DNA of 34,274 nt from Tissierellia bacterium (lineage in GTDB: Bacteria; Bacillota; Clostridia; Tissierellales; Peptoniphilaceae). Below, one piece after another: positions 1 through 7,705 of this stretch. A model generated the notes under the pieces. That model had not been told where the DNA came from. It saw only the letters and a list, made by a program, of their open reading frames with translations, and ran no database searches. The position numbers and the translations under genes were made by a program. The stretch's first letter is position 1, and each line of letters opens with the position of its first letter. Location of the stretch: positions 1 through 34,274 of the forward strand of contig JAAYNG010000119.1 in the NCBI GenBank assembly GCA_012520935.1, written 5' to 3'.

Positions 1-47
1 ATGCACTGCTCACAACAATTAGAGTCTAATTACTCTAAGCAATGCAT
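1..47 (-). repeat. 47-nt imperfect palindrome at window edge, RNA-hairpin-like
   Basis: The core AATTAGA-C-TCTAATT is perfect and the outer ends ATGCA/TGCAT close it. Of 23 arm positions, 18 are Watson-Crick. In RNA read in the hsdR direction (minus strand here), four of the five others become G-U pairs, leaving one G-G mismatch. On the opposite strand those four would be A-C mismatches, so the structure favours one transcript strand. Confidence 0.6.
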
Positions 48-124
48 GAATTATTTTTAATAAAAGTTCCTGAAACCCTTGATACTAAAGCATTTATGCA
101 CCCTGTCACTATTATGACACGTTC
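1..124 (-). mobile_element. Foreign DNA abutting broken hsdR, probable mobile-element end
   Basis: The hsdR reading frame is family-like up to its Walker A motif (base 125) and then becomes unrelated sequence up to the window edge. This segment holds two dyads: a 16-bp TGTCA-N6-TGACA (104-119) and a 47-nt imperfect palindrome (1-47). Abrupt gene interruption plus terminal hairpins suggests the end of an insertion element. No transposase or target-site duplication is visible, so a misassembly join is also possible. Confidence 0.4.
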
Positions 125-1255
125 CCCGGTAGCCATAACCAAAAGAGCCTTCCGCCTCTTGTTTTCAAAGGCTTCTGCCACATTAACAATGGCTGCCTTT
201 TGGTAGTACCTGCCGGAGATATCGTCATCAATAAGACCGGAAACATCAGCCAGTGTCTCCCTAAACCTCCTCCTATCCACAAGCCTTTGAAGTTCATCCT
301 GACTGTAAAAACCCGATACCTTTCTTGGAGGGTAGTCGTCTTCAATAAACCAAGTGTCAAAACCGTTTGTGTAGAAAATAAGAGGAGCTTGGCCGGTTTC
401 TCCCTTTAAAAGGTCCCCATAAATCTTCGCCTGCTCCCTGCCGGCAGAAGGGTCCACCATAGTCCTCTTAGCCTCAACCACAGCCAAAGGCAGGCCGTTT
501 TTCCCCAGCAAAAGATAGTCAACAAAGCCCGTCCCTCCCTTATTGGGCATGCCACTTACCTTTCTTTCAAGCTCCACATTCTCGTTTAGCTTCCAACCGG
601 CAAGCCTCAACCCTATATCTATGATTAACTTTCTGGTCTTTGCCTCATCAATCTTATCAAGCTCAAAGGAATAGTCAGAAGAAGACTTCACTTCCCTCCT
701 GTTCTCTGTCAAATCCCTTCTGGTCTCTTCCGGCACTTCCCTCCTTAGGTCCTCAAGAGGTCTGTCCTTCTCGCCGGAAGTTTCCTCTGCCAGCTTTTCG
801 ACTACCAAAGGTCTTTCAGAAAATTTGACAGAAGAAGGAACCTTCCCCTCGTCAAAGTACCTTTCAGCAAAGTCCTCCCCATAGACATAGTCAATCCATT
901 GGGTGTATTGGAAGAGGTAGTTCAAGGCAAGGACAGACTCTTCACGGGAAATCTTAACATTGGAATGGCTTGCAAGATTTCCAATCTTTCTTATGTAGTT
1001 TAGCAATGGAGGAATTTCAGAGTCAAGAATGTCTACAAATCCTTGGTCTGCCAAAAGGCTCGATAGGTTGTCCCTATAAGGTAGTGTCAAATCTTCGTCA
1101 ACAGAATAGACCCACTTGGTGGCAAGCTCCATCGCCCTTCTGGTCATCATCATGGCAGAAATAGTAGACACAGCAAAAGAATCTTCAGCATTTACACAGG
1201 CAGGAGCAAAGGACCTGTAGTTCTTATTTTCCAATAAATATGTAAAATTTCCCAT
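35..1255 (-). CDS. hsdR: Type I restriction enzyme R subunit, truncated in Walker A
   Basis: This is the N-terminal third of the restriction/translocation subunit of a type I RM complex, which would join HsdM and HsdS from the same operon. Residues ~1-125 resemble the DUF4145-type helical domain found at the start of many HsdR proteins. Residues ~205-325 are the HSDR_N nuclease fold, with Asp246 in FVDYLL and Glu261/Lys263 in VEAKR (a PD-(D/E)xK site). The helicase part begins at ~350 and reaches LLVMATG (371-377). A normal GTGKT should follow, but the last 29 residues (378-406) are unrelated and a stop follows. Full HsdR is about 900-1100 aa, so this copy lacks the whole motor and cannot cleave DNA. 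The start has a good site (AGGAGG just upstream). Confidence 0.85.
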   Translation of the reverse strand: MGNFTYLLENKNYRSFAPACVNAEDSFAVSTISAMMMTRRAMELATKWVYSVDEDLTLPYRDNLSSLLADQGFVDILDSEIPPLLNYIRKIGNLASHSNVKISREESVLALNYLFQYTQWIDYVYGEDFAERYFDEGKVPSSVKFSERPLVVEKLAEETSGEKDRPLEDLRREVPEETRRDLTENRREVKSSSDYSFELDKIDEAKTRKLIIDIGLRLAGWKLNENVELERKVSGMPNKGGTGFVDYLLLGKNGLPLAVVEAKRTMVDPSAGREQAKIYGDLLKGETGQAPLIFYTNGFDTWFIEDDYPPRKVSGFYSQDELQRLVDRRRFRETLADVSGLIDDDISGRYYQKAAIVNVAEAFENKRRKALLVMATGERVIIVTGCINALVSRVSGTFIKNNSCIA

Positions 1256-1300
1256 AAAATCCTCCTTTCATTAACAGCCGGCAAAGATTATATAAGTTCA

Positions 1301-1474
1301 CAGGATAACCACCCTTCGCTCGTGATGAGGAAGGCTTACCCCAACTGTAGGGGCATACTATCCACCCGTTCCTCTAAAAGGCTATAATCATTACCCGAAA
1401 GTTCTGACCCCAACAAATTAATGCCCATTACTTTTTGAATAAAACTGGATCGCCACGCTTATGCTCGCGATGAC
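1301..1474. repeat. Two degenerate GTCATCGCGAG..GGCGATCCAG dispersed repeats
   Basis: The 249-nt hsdR-hsdS spacer holds no gene. On the minus strand, 1445-1474 reads GTCATCGCGAGCATAAGCGT followed by GGCGATCCAG, and 1301-1328 is a more decayed relative (TCATCACGAGCG...TTATCCTG). Both resemble half of the fuller GTCATTGCG/CAATCCA element at 9770-9849. A copy of the ATTATAGCCTTTTAGA motif lies between them (1373-1388). These look like decayed non-coding dispersed repeats. Confidence 0.55.
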
Positions 1475-1504
1475 GAAGGCTTGACCCTAACCGTACTTTT
1501 TGCC

Positions 1505-2686
1505 CTAGCTCGTCAACTCACCCTTAAAGGCCCTGTCCATCAAGGCAGCAAATAAGGTCTCCTTTTCCTCCAAAGACTTCTCCAAAATCCTTTTTTGCTC
1601 TTCGATTAGTTTGACCTTGTTGGCAAAGGATTCTTGAAGGGACAAAGGGGGAAGTGGAATATCTAATTCTTCTAGGTCACCTTTTGTAATAGCTTCCCTA
1701 GTTGCCCCTCCTGCTGTTGCAATATTGTATAGCTTTCTCTTATACGATTTATTTTTTAATAAGTTTGCTAAATAATTACTATTAACTTCTTTAGTTGTTC
1801 TAATAATAGAAACATGTTGATTAACCCTTGCTGGTAATATATTTTCTGGCACAATACATGTTCTCATTATAGAAGCACCTGTAATATTAAATAAAATATC
1901 TCCTTTCTCAACAACTACATTATTTAAATCTCTTGCTTGTTTATCATCAATAAATGCTAAGCCATCATATAAAAAACCGTCATCATATACATTCATGCTT
2001 CTAATTAATGATATCCCTTCACTTTTATAGGCTTCTTCTCCACCTCTAGGTGTCGCACCTGAGCCAATTTTGCTAGTAATATCTATTAATTTAGCACGCC
2101 CCCACTTACAGTCTTCGATTAATGGGTCTCCAAACATTTCATAAAAAATCGACTCAATCAACTTATTATAAAGTTCAATCTCCTCTTTTTGCTTGTCAAC
2201 CAAGGCTTGGGCATAGTCCAAAATTTCTACAATTTTTTCTTGGTCTTTTAAAGTTAATAAAGGAATTTTAATAATGTTTAAAATCTGCTTATTTAAAGTT
2301 TTCCCTTTTGCTGCTCGATTCACATACGAAAATAAATCTACATAGCCTAAAACATAATATAAGTACTCCTTTGTTATTAGCTTTTCATCATATATATTAA
2401 AGCTTGCTATTGCTTCATTTGTATATAAATCTTTGCCAGTGATTGCCCTCTTTCCGATAGAAAGTTTAAAACTCATTATTACAGTTCCTTTTGGAACTAC
2501 TTTCATATTACATTCTTCAACAGCTAAACCAGTAATGTTCTCTTTACTCTCAAAAATAAATTTTTCACACATATCTGATATAGAAACCCAAGTGTTATTA
2601 CCAGCTATCCAATATTTTAACTCATCTCTGGCTGGAGTTTTTCCCATTCGAATCTCTGCTATCTCCCCCAACTTAACCCACTTCAT
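1505..2686 (-). CDS. hsdS: Type I RM specificity subunit
   Basis: HsdS recognises the bipartite DNA target of the type I complex. The 393-aa protein has the two-half layout of the family. TRD1 begins WVKLGEIAEIRMGKTP (~3-18) and is followed by the first conserved helix, with LDYAQALVDKQKEEIELYNKLI near 155-180. TRD2 begins near WGRAKLIDITSKIGSGATPRG (~200-220) and ends in the second conserved helix, EKETLFAALMDRAFKGEL. Each TRD would read one half-site and the helices set the spacing. The gene starts on the last A of the hsdM stop (TAATG), so the two are translationally coupled. The TRD-coding parts look richer in A+T than hsdM, which suits TRD exchange by recombination. Length is typical and no break is seen. 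Confidence 0.92.
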   Translation of the reverse strand: MKWVKLGEIAEIRMGKTPARDELKYWIAGNNTWVSISDMCEKFIFESKENITGLAVEECNMKVVPKGTVIMSFKLSIGKRAITGKDLYTNEAIASFNIYDEKLITKEYLYYVLGYVDLFSYVNRAAKGKTLNKQILNIIKIPLLTLKDQEKIVEILDYAQALVDKQKEEIELYNKLIESIFYEMFGDPLIEDCKWGRAKLIDITSKIGSGATPRGGEEAYKSEGISLIRSMNVYDDGFLYDGLAFIDDKQARDLNNVVVEKGDILFNITGASIMRTCIVPENILPARVNQHVSIIRTTKEVNSNYLANLLKNKSYKRKLYNIATAGGATREAITKGDLEELDIPLPPLSLQESFANKVKLIEEQKRILEKSLEEKETLFAALMDRAFKGELTS

Positions 2687-4146
2687 TACTCCACCAACTC
2701 TTCCAGCTTCCCGAGTATCTCTTGACTTTCCCTATTAAGGTCCTTTATCCTTCCAATTATTACCCCCGGCTCGTCATATTCAACCTCTTCATATACAATC
2801 TCCTTGTACCTGTTAATGGAAAGGTCGTATCCGTTTTCAATAATCTCTTCCACCGGAATCAAGAAGGACTTGTCTGTCCTCTCCCTGCCTTCTTCCCCTT
2901 CCATATTAGAAAACCTTTCAATAATATCCGGTATGTCGTTCTCTTCTATCGGCGACCTGTTGTCATTTAATGTGAATCCGTCGTTTTCCATGTTATAAAA
3001 CCAAACCTTGTCAGTCCCTCCCGAGTTAGTCTTTGTAAATAATAATACGGCTGTGGAAACTCCGGCATAGGGTTTGAAAACTCCGGAAGGCATGGAAATA
3101 ACCCCCTCCAGCTTGTTGTCTTCAATAATGGCCTTCCTTATGGACTTGTGGGCATTGGAGGTCCCAAATAAGACCCCGTCAGGAACAATAACAGCAGCCC
3201 TTCCCCCGGGCTTCAATGTTCTTAGAAATAAGGCTAAAAACAATAACTCTGTCTTCTTGGTCTTGGTCATGGTCAACAGGCTCTTGGATGTGGTTTCATA
3301 ATCCAAGGAACCCGTGAAAGGTGGATTTGCCAAAATCAAGCTGTACTTGTCTCTTTCATCATTGGACTCAGACAGGGAGTCCCTGTAAAAAATCTGTGGG
3401 TTTTCCACACCATGAAGCATCATGTTCATAGCCCCAATCCTCAGCATGGTCCTATCCGTGTCATTCCCATGGAACATGTTGTTGTGGTAGTGGTCCCTGG
3501 TCTTTGGATTCAACAATAAGTCCCCGTGATGGTCTCTTAAGTATTCCCCTGCCCCTACTAAGAAACCTGCAGTTGCCATTGCCGGGTCTGAAATAACATC
3601 ATCAGGCTTTGGTTTTACCAAGTTTACCATCATTTTAATAATATGCCTTGGTGTCCTGAACTGACCGTTAGTTCCCGATGTTTGCAGTTTAGAAAGCAGG
3701 TGCTCATAGATATCCCCTTGGACATCCGAATCCCCCGTTGGCAATTGGTCAATAACACTTATTAACTTTTGCAGGGTCGAAGGCTGGTTGATTTGAAAGA
3801 TTGCATCCTTCATGTACTTAGAAAAGGCTGTGTCGTCAGAGTCCCCCTTCAAGTCTCTGATAAAAGGAAATATTTCAGAAACCATAAGCCCATAAAGCTC
3901 TTGGGAGTTCCCAAAGTTCTTAAAGGTGTTCCACCTGTACTCAGGCTTGTCCTTGGGAAAAATAGACTCGTGACTAATCCCCAGCACATGAGCATCCTCT
4001 TCCTTCTTCAGCTCTGCATTGTCCAGCTCCTTCATAAAAATCATGTATGTAATCTGCTCAATGTTGGTCAAAGGGTTCGTCGACCCCTCCGTCCAAAGCA
4101 TGGTCCATATGCTGTCAATCTTGTTCCTCAATTCTCCCGTTAACAT
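2686..4146 (-). CDS. hsdM: Type I RM DNA N6-adenine methyltransferase subunit
   Basis: HsdM methylates adenine in the target read by HsdS and forms the M2S core. Residues ~1-135 are the HsdM N-terminal helical domain (LRNKIDSIWTMLWTEG...). The N6-methyltransferase fold follows, with the SAM loop DPAMATAGFLVGAGEYL (~200) and catalytic motif IV ANPPF (~280). The SAM loop is DPAMATAGF instead of the more common DPxxGTGGF, a variant glycine pattern. I chose the ATG at 4146 (486 aa) because GGAGG lies five bases upstream of it. An in-frame start 69 bases further upstream would run through the hairpin-repeat array and has no such site. It overlaps hsdS by one base. Confidence 0.92.
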   Translation of the reverse strand: MLTGELRNKIDSIWTMLWTEGSTNPLTNIEQITYMIFMKELDNAELKKEEDAHVLGISHESIFPKDKPEYRWNTFKNFGNSQELYGLMVSEIFPFIRDLKGDSDDTAFSKYMKDAIFQINQPSTLQKLISVIDQLPTGDSDVQGDIYEHLLSKLQTSGTNGQFRTPRHIIKMMVNLVKPKPDDVISDPAMATAGFLVGAGEYLRDHHGDLLLNPKTRDHYHNNMFHGNDTDRTMLRIGAMNMMLHGVENPQIFYRDSLSESNDERDKYSLILANPPFTGSLDYETTSKSLLTMTKTKKTELLFLALFLRTLKPGGRAAVIVPDGVLFGTSNAHKSIRKAIIEDNKLEGVISMPSGVFKPYAGVSTAVLLFTKTNSGGTDKVWFYNMENDGFTLNDNRSPIEENDIPDIIERFSNMEGEEGRERTDKSFLIPVEEIIENGYDLSINRYKEIVYEEVEYDEPGVIIGRIKDLNRESQEILGKLEELVE

Positions 4147-4162
4147 TTTATCCTCCATGGTA

Positions 4163-4191
4163 ATTATATTTAAAAAATTTCTATCGTTCCA
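4163..4191 (-). promoter_or_regulatory. Candidate hsdM promoter overlapped by a repeat site
   Basis: A perfect TATAAT (4163-4168) lies 17 bases before the chosen hsdM ATG. Seventeen bases further upstream is a weak -35, TGGAAC, which overlaps the last GGAACGAT site of the repeat array. Start of transcription would leave a leader of only ~10 nt that still includes GGAGG. An upstream promoter reading through the array is an alternative. Confidence 0.4.
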
Positions 4192-4404
4192 TAGCTCGTC
4201 GCAACCTCGTCGCAAAAGTGCGACGAGAATATTTACGATTTAAATAGCTAATTTCTACACTTTCTACCAGTTCGTCCCATTTCTCCTTGCACGCTCGTTC
4301 CAAAAACGGAACGAATTAGACCTTATATAAACAGCTAATTTCTACGGTTTCTATTTATTCGTCCCATTATTCGTCCCTCATTCGTCCCCATGATGGGACG
4401 AATG
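4178..4404 (-). repeat. Three-unit hairpin/iteron array upstream of hsdM
   Basis: Three tandem units, 87 and 88 bp apart, each begin with a hairpin whose stem differs but stays paired: CATTCGTCCC/GGGACGAATG, TTCGTTCC/GGAACGAG and CTCGTCGCA/TGCGACGAG. In each unit the right stem arm (GNGACGAR) recurs at +11 and +23; the middle copy in unit 2 is degenerate. Units 1 and 2 share a 21-base block beginning GTAGAAATTAGCT. Unit 3 keeps only TAGAAATT, closer by 14 bases. The helical phasing suggests a protein-binding array, probably the operator for hsdM and/or the adjacent AlbA-type regulator. Function is inference. Confidence 0.75.
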
Positions 4405-4418
4405 AAAAATATAAATAT

Positions 4419-5742
4419 TTAAAAGCATGGGAGTTTTAATATATACTTTGTACTTTTACCGTTACCAATTCTCTTAACAACATCTTCTTCTATCAAGTCA
4501 TTCAATATCCGTAAAGTTTTCTTTTTATTTAGTAAAGCAATGTTGTCAATTTCTGCTCTGGACAAATCTCCATGTTCTTGAAGTGCCCTAATTATTTTCA
4601 ATTCATCATCTGTTCTTTCTTCAACGATATTATAATTTCTATTATATAAAACAATCTTGAACAGATTTGGAGTGTTGTATATTTTAGGCTCTTTGTCAAA
4701 TGTAGAATACTCTCTGAATATTCTTGGTATTCCTAAAGCATAATTTTCCATGTAGCCAATTTTATTTAAACTCTTTACAACTACATCATTCCTTCTAAAG
4801 TTTGCACCTTCTTTTATATCTTCTATCGTTAGCCCACCTGGCAAAGCTCCCGGTGATGTTATTTCAAGTCTATCAAGAAACATTACAATTAAGATATCTG
4901 AATTTAAGCTATAGTCTCTGTGTGCAAAAGCATTAATTACTGCCTCTCTTACAGCAGGTTCAGGATAGCTTGATGTATCTTTTCGATTTGGCGAACCACT
5001 AATCTCACTTTTTACTGAATTATATTTTTGAATAAAAGCCAGCACATCATCAATCAACTCAATAATACTTTTATTTTCAAAAGTATTCCTTTCTAGCGTG
5101 TTCCCAACTTCAAGATCGTTATATAATGACACTTTTGCAATACTATTATTCTGGTCGCTTAAAAGAAATGCCCCATTATTAAATTTCTTTTCCGGAGTTT
5201 TTAAATTAAGTCCAGCTAAATCGAACTTCTGCCCTGTCTTTTTAAGCCTATCTTTCAAACTATTAAATGTAAGGTCTTGTTTCTGACTCTCCCCCCATAT
5301 CATATGGAGTTGGTGCAGAATTGCTGAGTAAATATTGAAACCTTTCCCTAGTTAATTGAACCTTATGGCTTCCTATCCTCTCGTATGCACCATTATAATT
5401 TATTCCTTTGCCATCTGTAAAATAATAGGGTTTTTCTTTACCTCCAATTATTTTAAATTTGCCGTCGCTGGTATCAGTTAAAACTAAATCTCTAATATCG
5501 GGTTCAAAACCTTCCGTCACCCAATTAGAAATAGTCTCCTCCCATTGTTGAAACTTTTTAAACTTTTCCTCCTCTGACTTAAATTCAATCTCCTCTCCAT
5601 CATTAGTATGACCTAAAAATATAACTCCACCTGTATTACTATTTAAAAAAGGGCTTATCTCCGCCTTAAAGTTCTTGATTTCCTTTTCTTTCTTTCCAAT
5701 ATCTTCTTTGTATTCTATATGCTTCGATTCATTTTTATTCAT
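4419..5742 (-). pseudogene. AlbA_2/HATPase-type regulator split by a G6-run frameshift
   Basis: This is a putative transcription regulator of the Schlafen-AlbA_2 plus HATPase_c_4 family (often labelled RecG-like ATP-binding protein; COG2865). The first reading frame (5263-5742) starts at an ATG with GAGG eight bases upstream and carries the AlbA_2 domain (HIEYKED..., SNTGGVIFLGHTNDGE). The second (4419-5303) carries PEPAVREAVINAFAHRDY, LDRLEITSPGALPGG and a C-terminal winged helix. They overlap at a run of six G (5291-5296). With five G the join reads YDMGESQKQDLTF and gives one ~440-aa protein of normal layout. So this is a one-base insertion in a homopolymer: sequencing error, true inactivation or phase variation. 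It lies next to the RM operon on the same strand, with hairpin repeats on both sides, so it may regulate that locus. Confidence 0.8.
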
Positions 5743-5866
5743 CTTTAACACCTCAATTAGTTCTAATATACCCTTTAATACCCTATCATTTCTCTAAAGC
5801 AGAAATAAAAAACTAATAATCTAATTAATTTGTGGTTATATGCGTTTATTCGTTATTATCTATCTC

Positions 5867-5892
5867 AATTCGTCACGCAAAGTGTGACAATT
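5867..5892 (-). promoter_or_regulatory. Hairpin related to the hsdM array, upstream of the AlbA-type gene
   Basis: An imperfect dyad, AATTGTCAC / GTGACGAATT with one bulged G and a ~7-base loop, lies in the 173-nt gap between the FAD oxidoreductase and the AlbA-type gene. Its right arm, GTGACGAA, fits the GNGACGAR site of the array downstream of the same gene. No T-tract follows, so it is not a typical terminator. A fourth binding site for the same regulator is plausible. Confidence 0.45.
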
Positions 5893-5915
5893 CGAGTATA
5901 AGCACCACCCGTAAC

Positions 5916-6989
5916 CTATCCCTTCCCCATATACTTCCTGTCTATATAGTCCTTAATCATCCAAGGAAGTCTACCGTAAAAGCAAAAACTTCCCCTTCCC
6001 ATCAGGGCTTTTTTATTTCCTACATTAACAATTTGGAGGTATTTACTTTGGGGCTTGTAAGCTTGAAAGTTCCTCCTCCCTTCCAGCATAGCCAGTAGGT
6101 TGTTATATAAAACAGGGGCCTGTCTTATGGCAAAGACTCCTGCCTTCACCAAGTTCCTGTGGGACTTTAGGCTTATCATATCTCCCATTGCAAGAGACTT
6201 TTCATTTGCCGTCAGATAGTCGTCTACTAAAATATAATTCTCCTCTGTCACTTCAAAAGCTTTGTATAAAATGTCCACTCCCTTGTAGCCGTTTGCCAAT
6301 ATCAGGTAGTCGTATTCAAGTTCCCCTTTATTAGTTTTTACATGACTTTCTTTAACATCCAATAGTTCAGAGTCGAGCGAGAGTTTGATAGACCTGTCTT
6401 TTATTAGTGACTTTATTTTCTCTCTAAAATTTGAATTAAAGTTAGGCAAAAACTTTTCGCCCTTCCCGAGTATTGTTATATTCAAGTGAGGGAAGCGATT
6501 CTTATAGGCAAGGGCAAGCTCTATTCCACTAACGCCAGCCCCGGCTATTATCATCTTCTTTCCTTCATCATCCTGACTATTTTCTAAATTATAGGTGAAG
6601 TTCACCAAGGAACTTATTGGCTTTACATAGGTGGAATTTTCCGGATTTATCCTAAAGTCCTCCCTTGAAGCAAGACCAAGATTCATGGATAAAAAATCAT
6701 ATGGGTACTTAGCTTCCTCTGTTATTACAAGCTGCCTTTCCCCATCAACCTCTTTAATCTTGTCATTAACATAGGTGACCCCTGCCTCCCTACACAATTC
6801 TTCCACATCAAAGGAAATTTTATCTTCAGTGTAAATCCCTTCAATGAAACCCGGAAGCATGCCTGAATAGTATTGCCTCCCAAAGTTGGTTATTAATGTA
6901 ATTTCAAGGTCGGCGACTGGTTCCTTTGCCAGCAGTTTCAAAATATTAATATGTCCATGACCTCCGCCTGCAAGTATTAATTTTTTCAT
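5916..6989 (-). CDS. FAD/NAD(P)-binding oxidoreductase, NDH-2-like (SelD-associated family type)
   Basis: A 357-aa pyridine-nucleotide-disulfide-type oxidoreductase. The N-terminal FAD-binding loop is LILAGGGHGHINILKLL (~4-20), followed by YYSGMLPGFIEGIY, a signature I associate with the TIGR03169 family, which in many genomes is fused to or adjacent to SelD. A second dinucleotide-binding loop, IIAGAGVSGIELALAY, sits near residue 147. ANGYKG and LAMGDM resemble the flavin-contact ends of NDH-2 proteins. No membrane anchor or redox CxxC is seen, so the electron acceptor is unknown. No selD or other selenium gene is in the window. It is a single-gene unit with its own promoter and an iorB terminator upstream. 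Confidence 0.75.
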   Translation of the reverse strand: MKKLILAGGGHGHINILKLLAKEPVADLEITLITNFGRQYYSGMLPGFIEGIYTEDKISFDVEELCREAGVTYVNDKIKEVDGERQLVITEEAKYPYDFLSMNLGLASREDFRINPENSTYVKPISSLVNFTYNLENSQDDEGKKMIIAGAGVSGIELALAYKNRFPHLNITILGKGEKFLPNFNSNFREKIKSLIKDRSIKLSLDSELLDVKESHVKTNKGELEYDYLILANGYKGVDILYKAFEVTEENYILVDDYLTANEKSLAMGDMISLKSHRNLVKAGVFAIRQAPVLYNNLLAMLEGRRNFQAYKPQSKYLQIVNVGNKKALMGRGSFCFYGRLPWMIKDYIDRKYMGKG

Positions 6990-7011
6990 AAGTTATTCCT
7001 TTCTTGCTCCA

Positions 7012-7020
7012 ATTATAACA
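7012..7020 (-). promoter_or_regulatory. Extended -10 promoter of the FAD oxidoreductase
   Basis: TGTTATAAT is a consensus extended -10 about 23 bases upstream of the start codon, after the iorB terminator. No good -35 is present at 17 bases, which extended -10 promoters tolerate. AAAGGA precedes the ATG. Confidence 0.55.
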
Positions 7021-7077
7021 TAAGCAATTACTTAACTCCACAATATTTCTCTCCTTTTCCACCTTCAAGAGTGGGTA

Positions 7078-7113
7078 AAAAAATTTGAGGTCAAAATTTT
7101 TGACCTCAAATTT
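7078..7113 (-). terminator. Rho-independent terminator after iorB
   Basis: A 16-bp perfect stem, AAATTTGAGGTCAAAA / TTTTGACCTCAAATTT, with a one-base centre is followed by a run of T. It lies 10 bases after the iorB stop and closes the iorAB operon. Confidence 0.85.
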
Positions 7114-7123
7114 ATTACAAGCC

Positions 7124-7705
7124 TTACTTTCCTTTTCCTATTTGGTAGCCCCTTTCAAAGGCTTTCTTGTTTGCCTCCACTGCCTTTTCCGGCACGAAGC
7201 TCACAACCGCCTCCAAGAAGGTTTCTTTTTTAATATCATCCAAGACTGCAGCCAAGATTCCCAGCTGGACCGTGTTGGCTGTTTTAATATTACCTGCTGC
7301 CTTGGCTTCTTCTTTGGCATTGACTTCAATGACCTTGAACTTATCTTTTAAGGCTGCAATTTCTTCTCTTGGATATTGGGCCTGTTCTTGGATTACAGGG
7401 CTCGGGTATACCTCTTCGGTGTTAAGAATAATCGTTGCCCCCTCCTTTAATAGCCTTGACCCACGGAGGGCTTCTAATGGCTCCATCCCTAGAAGGACAT
7501 CTCCCTTTCCTATAGGGACATTGGCGGAGTGGACTACTTCACCATAACGGATAGACCCCCAAACCATGCCTCCCCTTTGGCTAAGTCCAATAACATCGTT
7601 GGTTTTCACTTGGAGGCCGGCCAGCATGGCAGCATTTGCTACAATTTCCGTTGCAAGGACCAGCCCTTGACCGCCGACACCCATAATTAATATATTTTTA
7701 GACAT
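7124..7705 (-). CDS. iorB: Indolepyruvate:ferredoxin oxidoreductase beta subunit
   Basis: A 193-aa gamma-type pyruvate/2-oxoacid oxidoreductase domain, the small subunit of IorAB. The N-terminal loop ILIMGVGGQGLVLATEI (~5-21) is the family hallmark. SQRGGMVWGSIRYG and the VLLGMEPLEALR region also match IorB proteins. With IorA it oxidises indolepyruvate, phenylpyruvate or hydroxyphenylpyruvate to acyl-CoA plus CO2 in the cytoplasm, passing electrons to ferredoxin. The ATG overlaps the iorA stop by one base (TAATG), so the subunits are co-translated. Full length is normal and no defect is seen. Confidence 0.93.
   Translation of the reverse strand: MSKNILIMGVGGQGLVLATEIVANAAMLAGLQVKTNDVIGLSQRGGMVWGSIRYGEVVHSANVPIGKGDVLLGMEPLEALRGSRLLKEGATIILNTEEVYPSPVIQEQAQYPREEIAALKDKFKVIEVNAKEEAKAAGNIKTANTVQLGILAAVLDDIKKETFLEAVVSFVPEKAVEANKKAFERGYQIGKGK

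Noticed and set aside
5867..5892. Dyad after the FAD oxidoreductase as its terminator
   Set aside because: The stem is bulged and no T-run follows. It fits better with the GNGACGAR site family.
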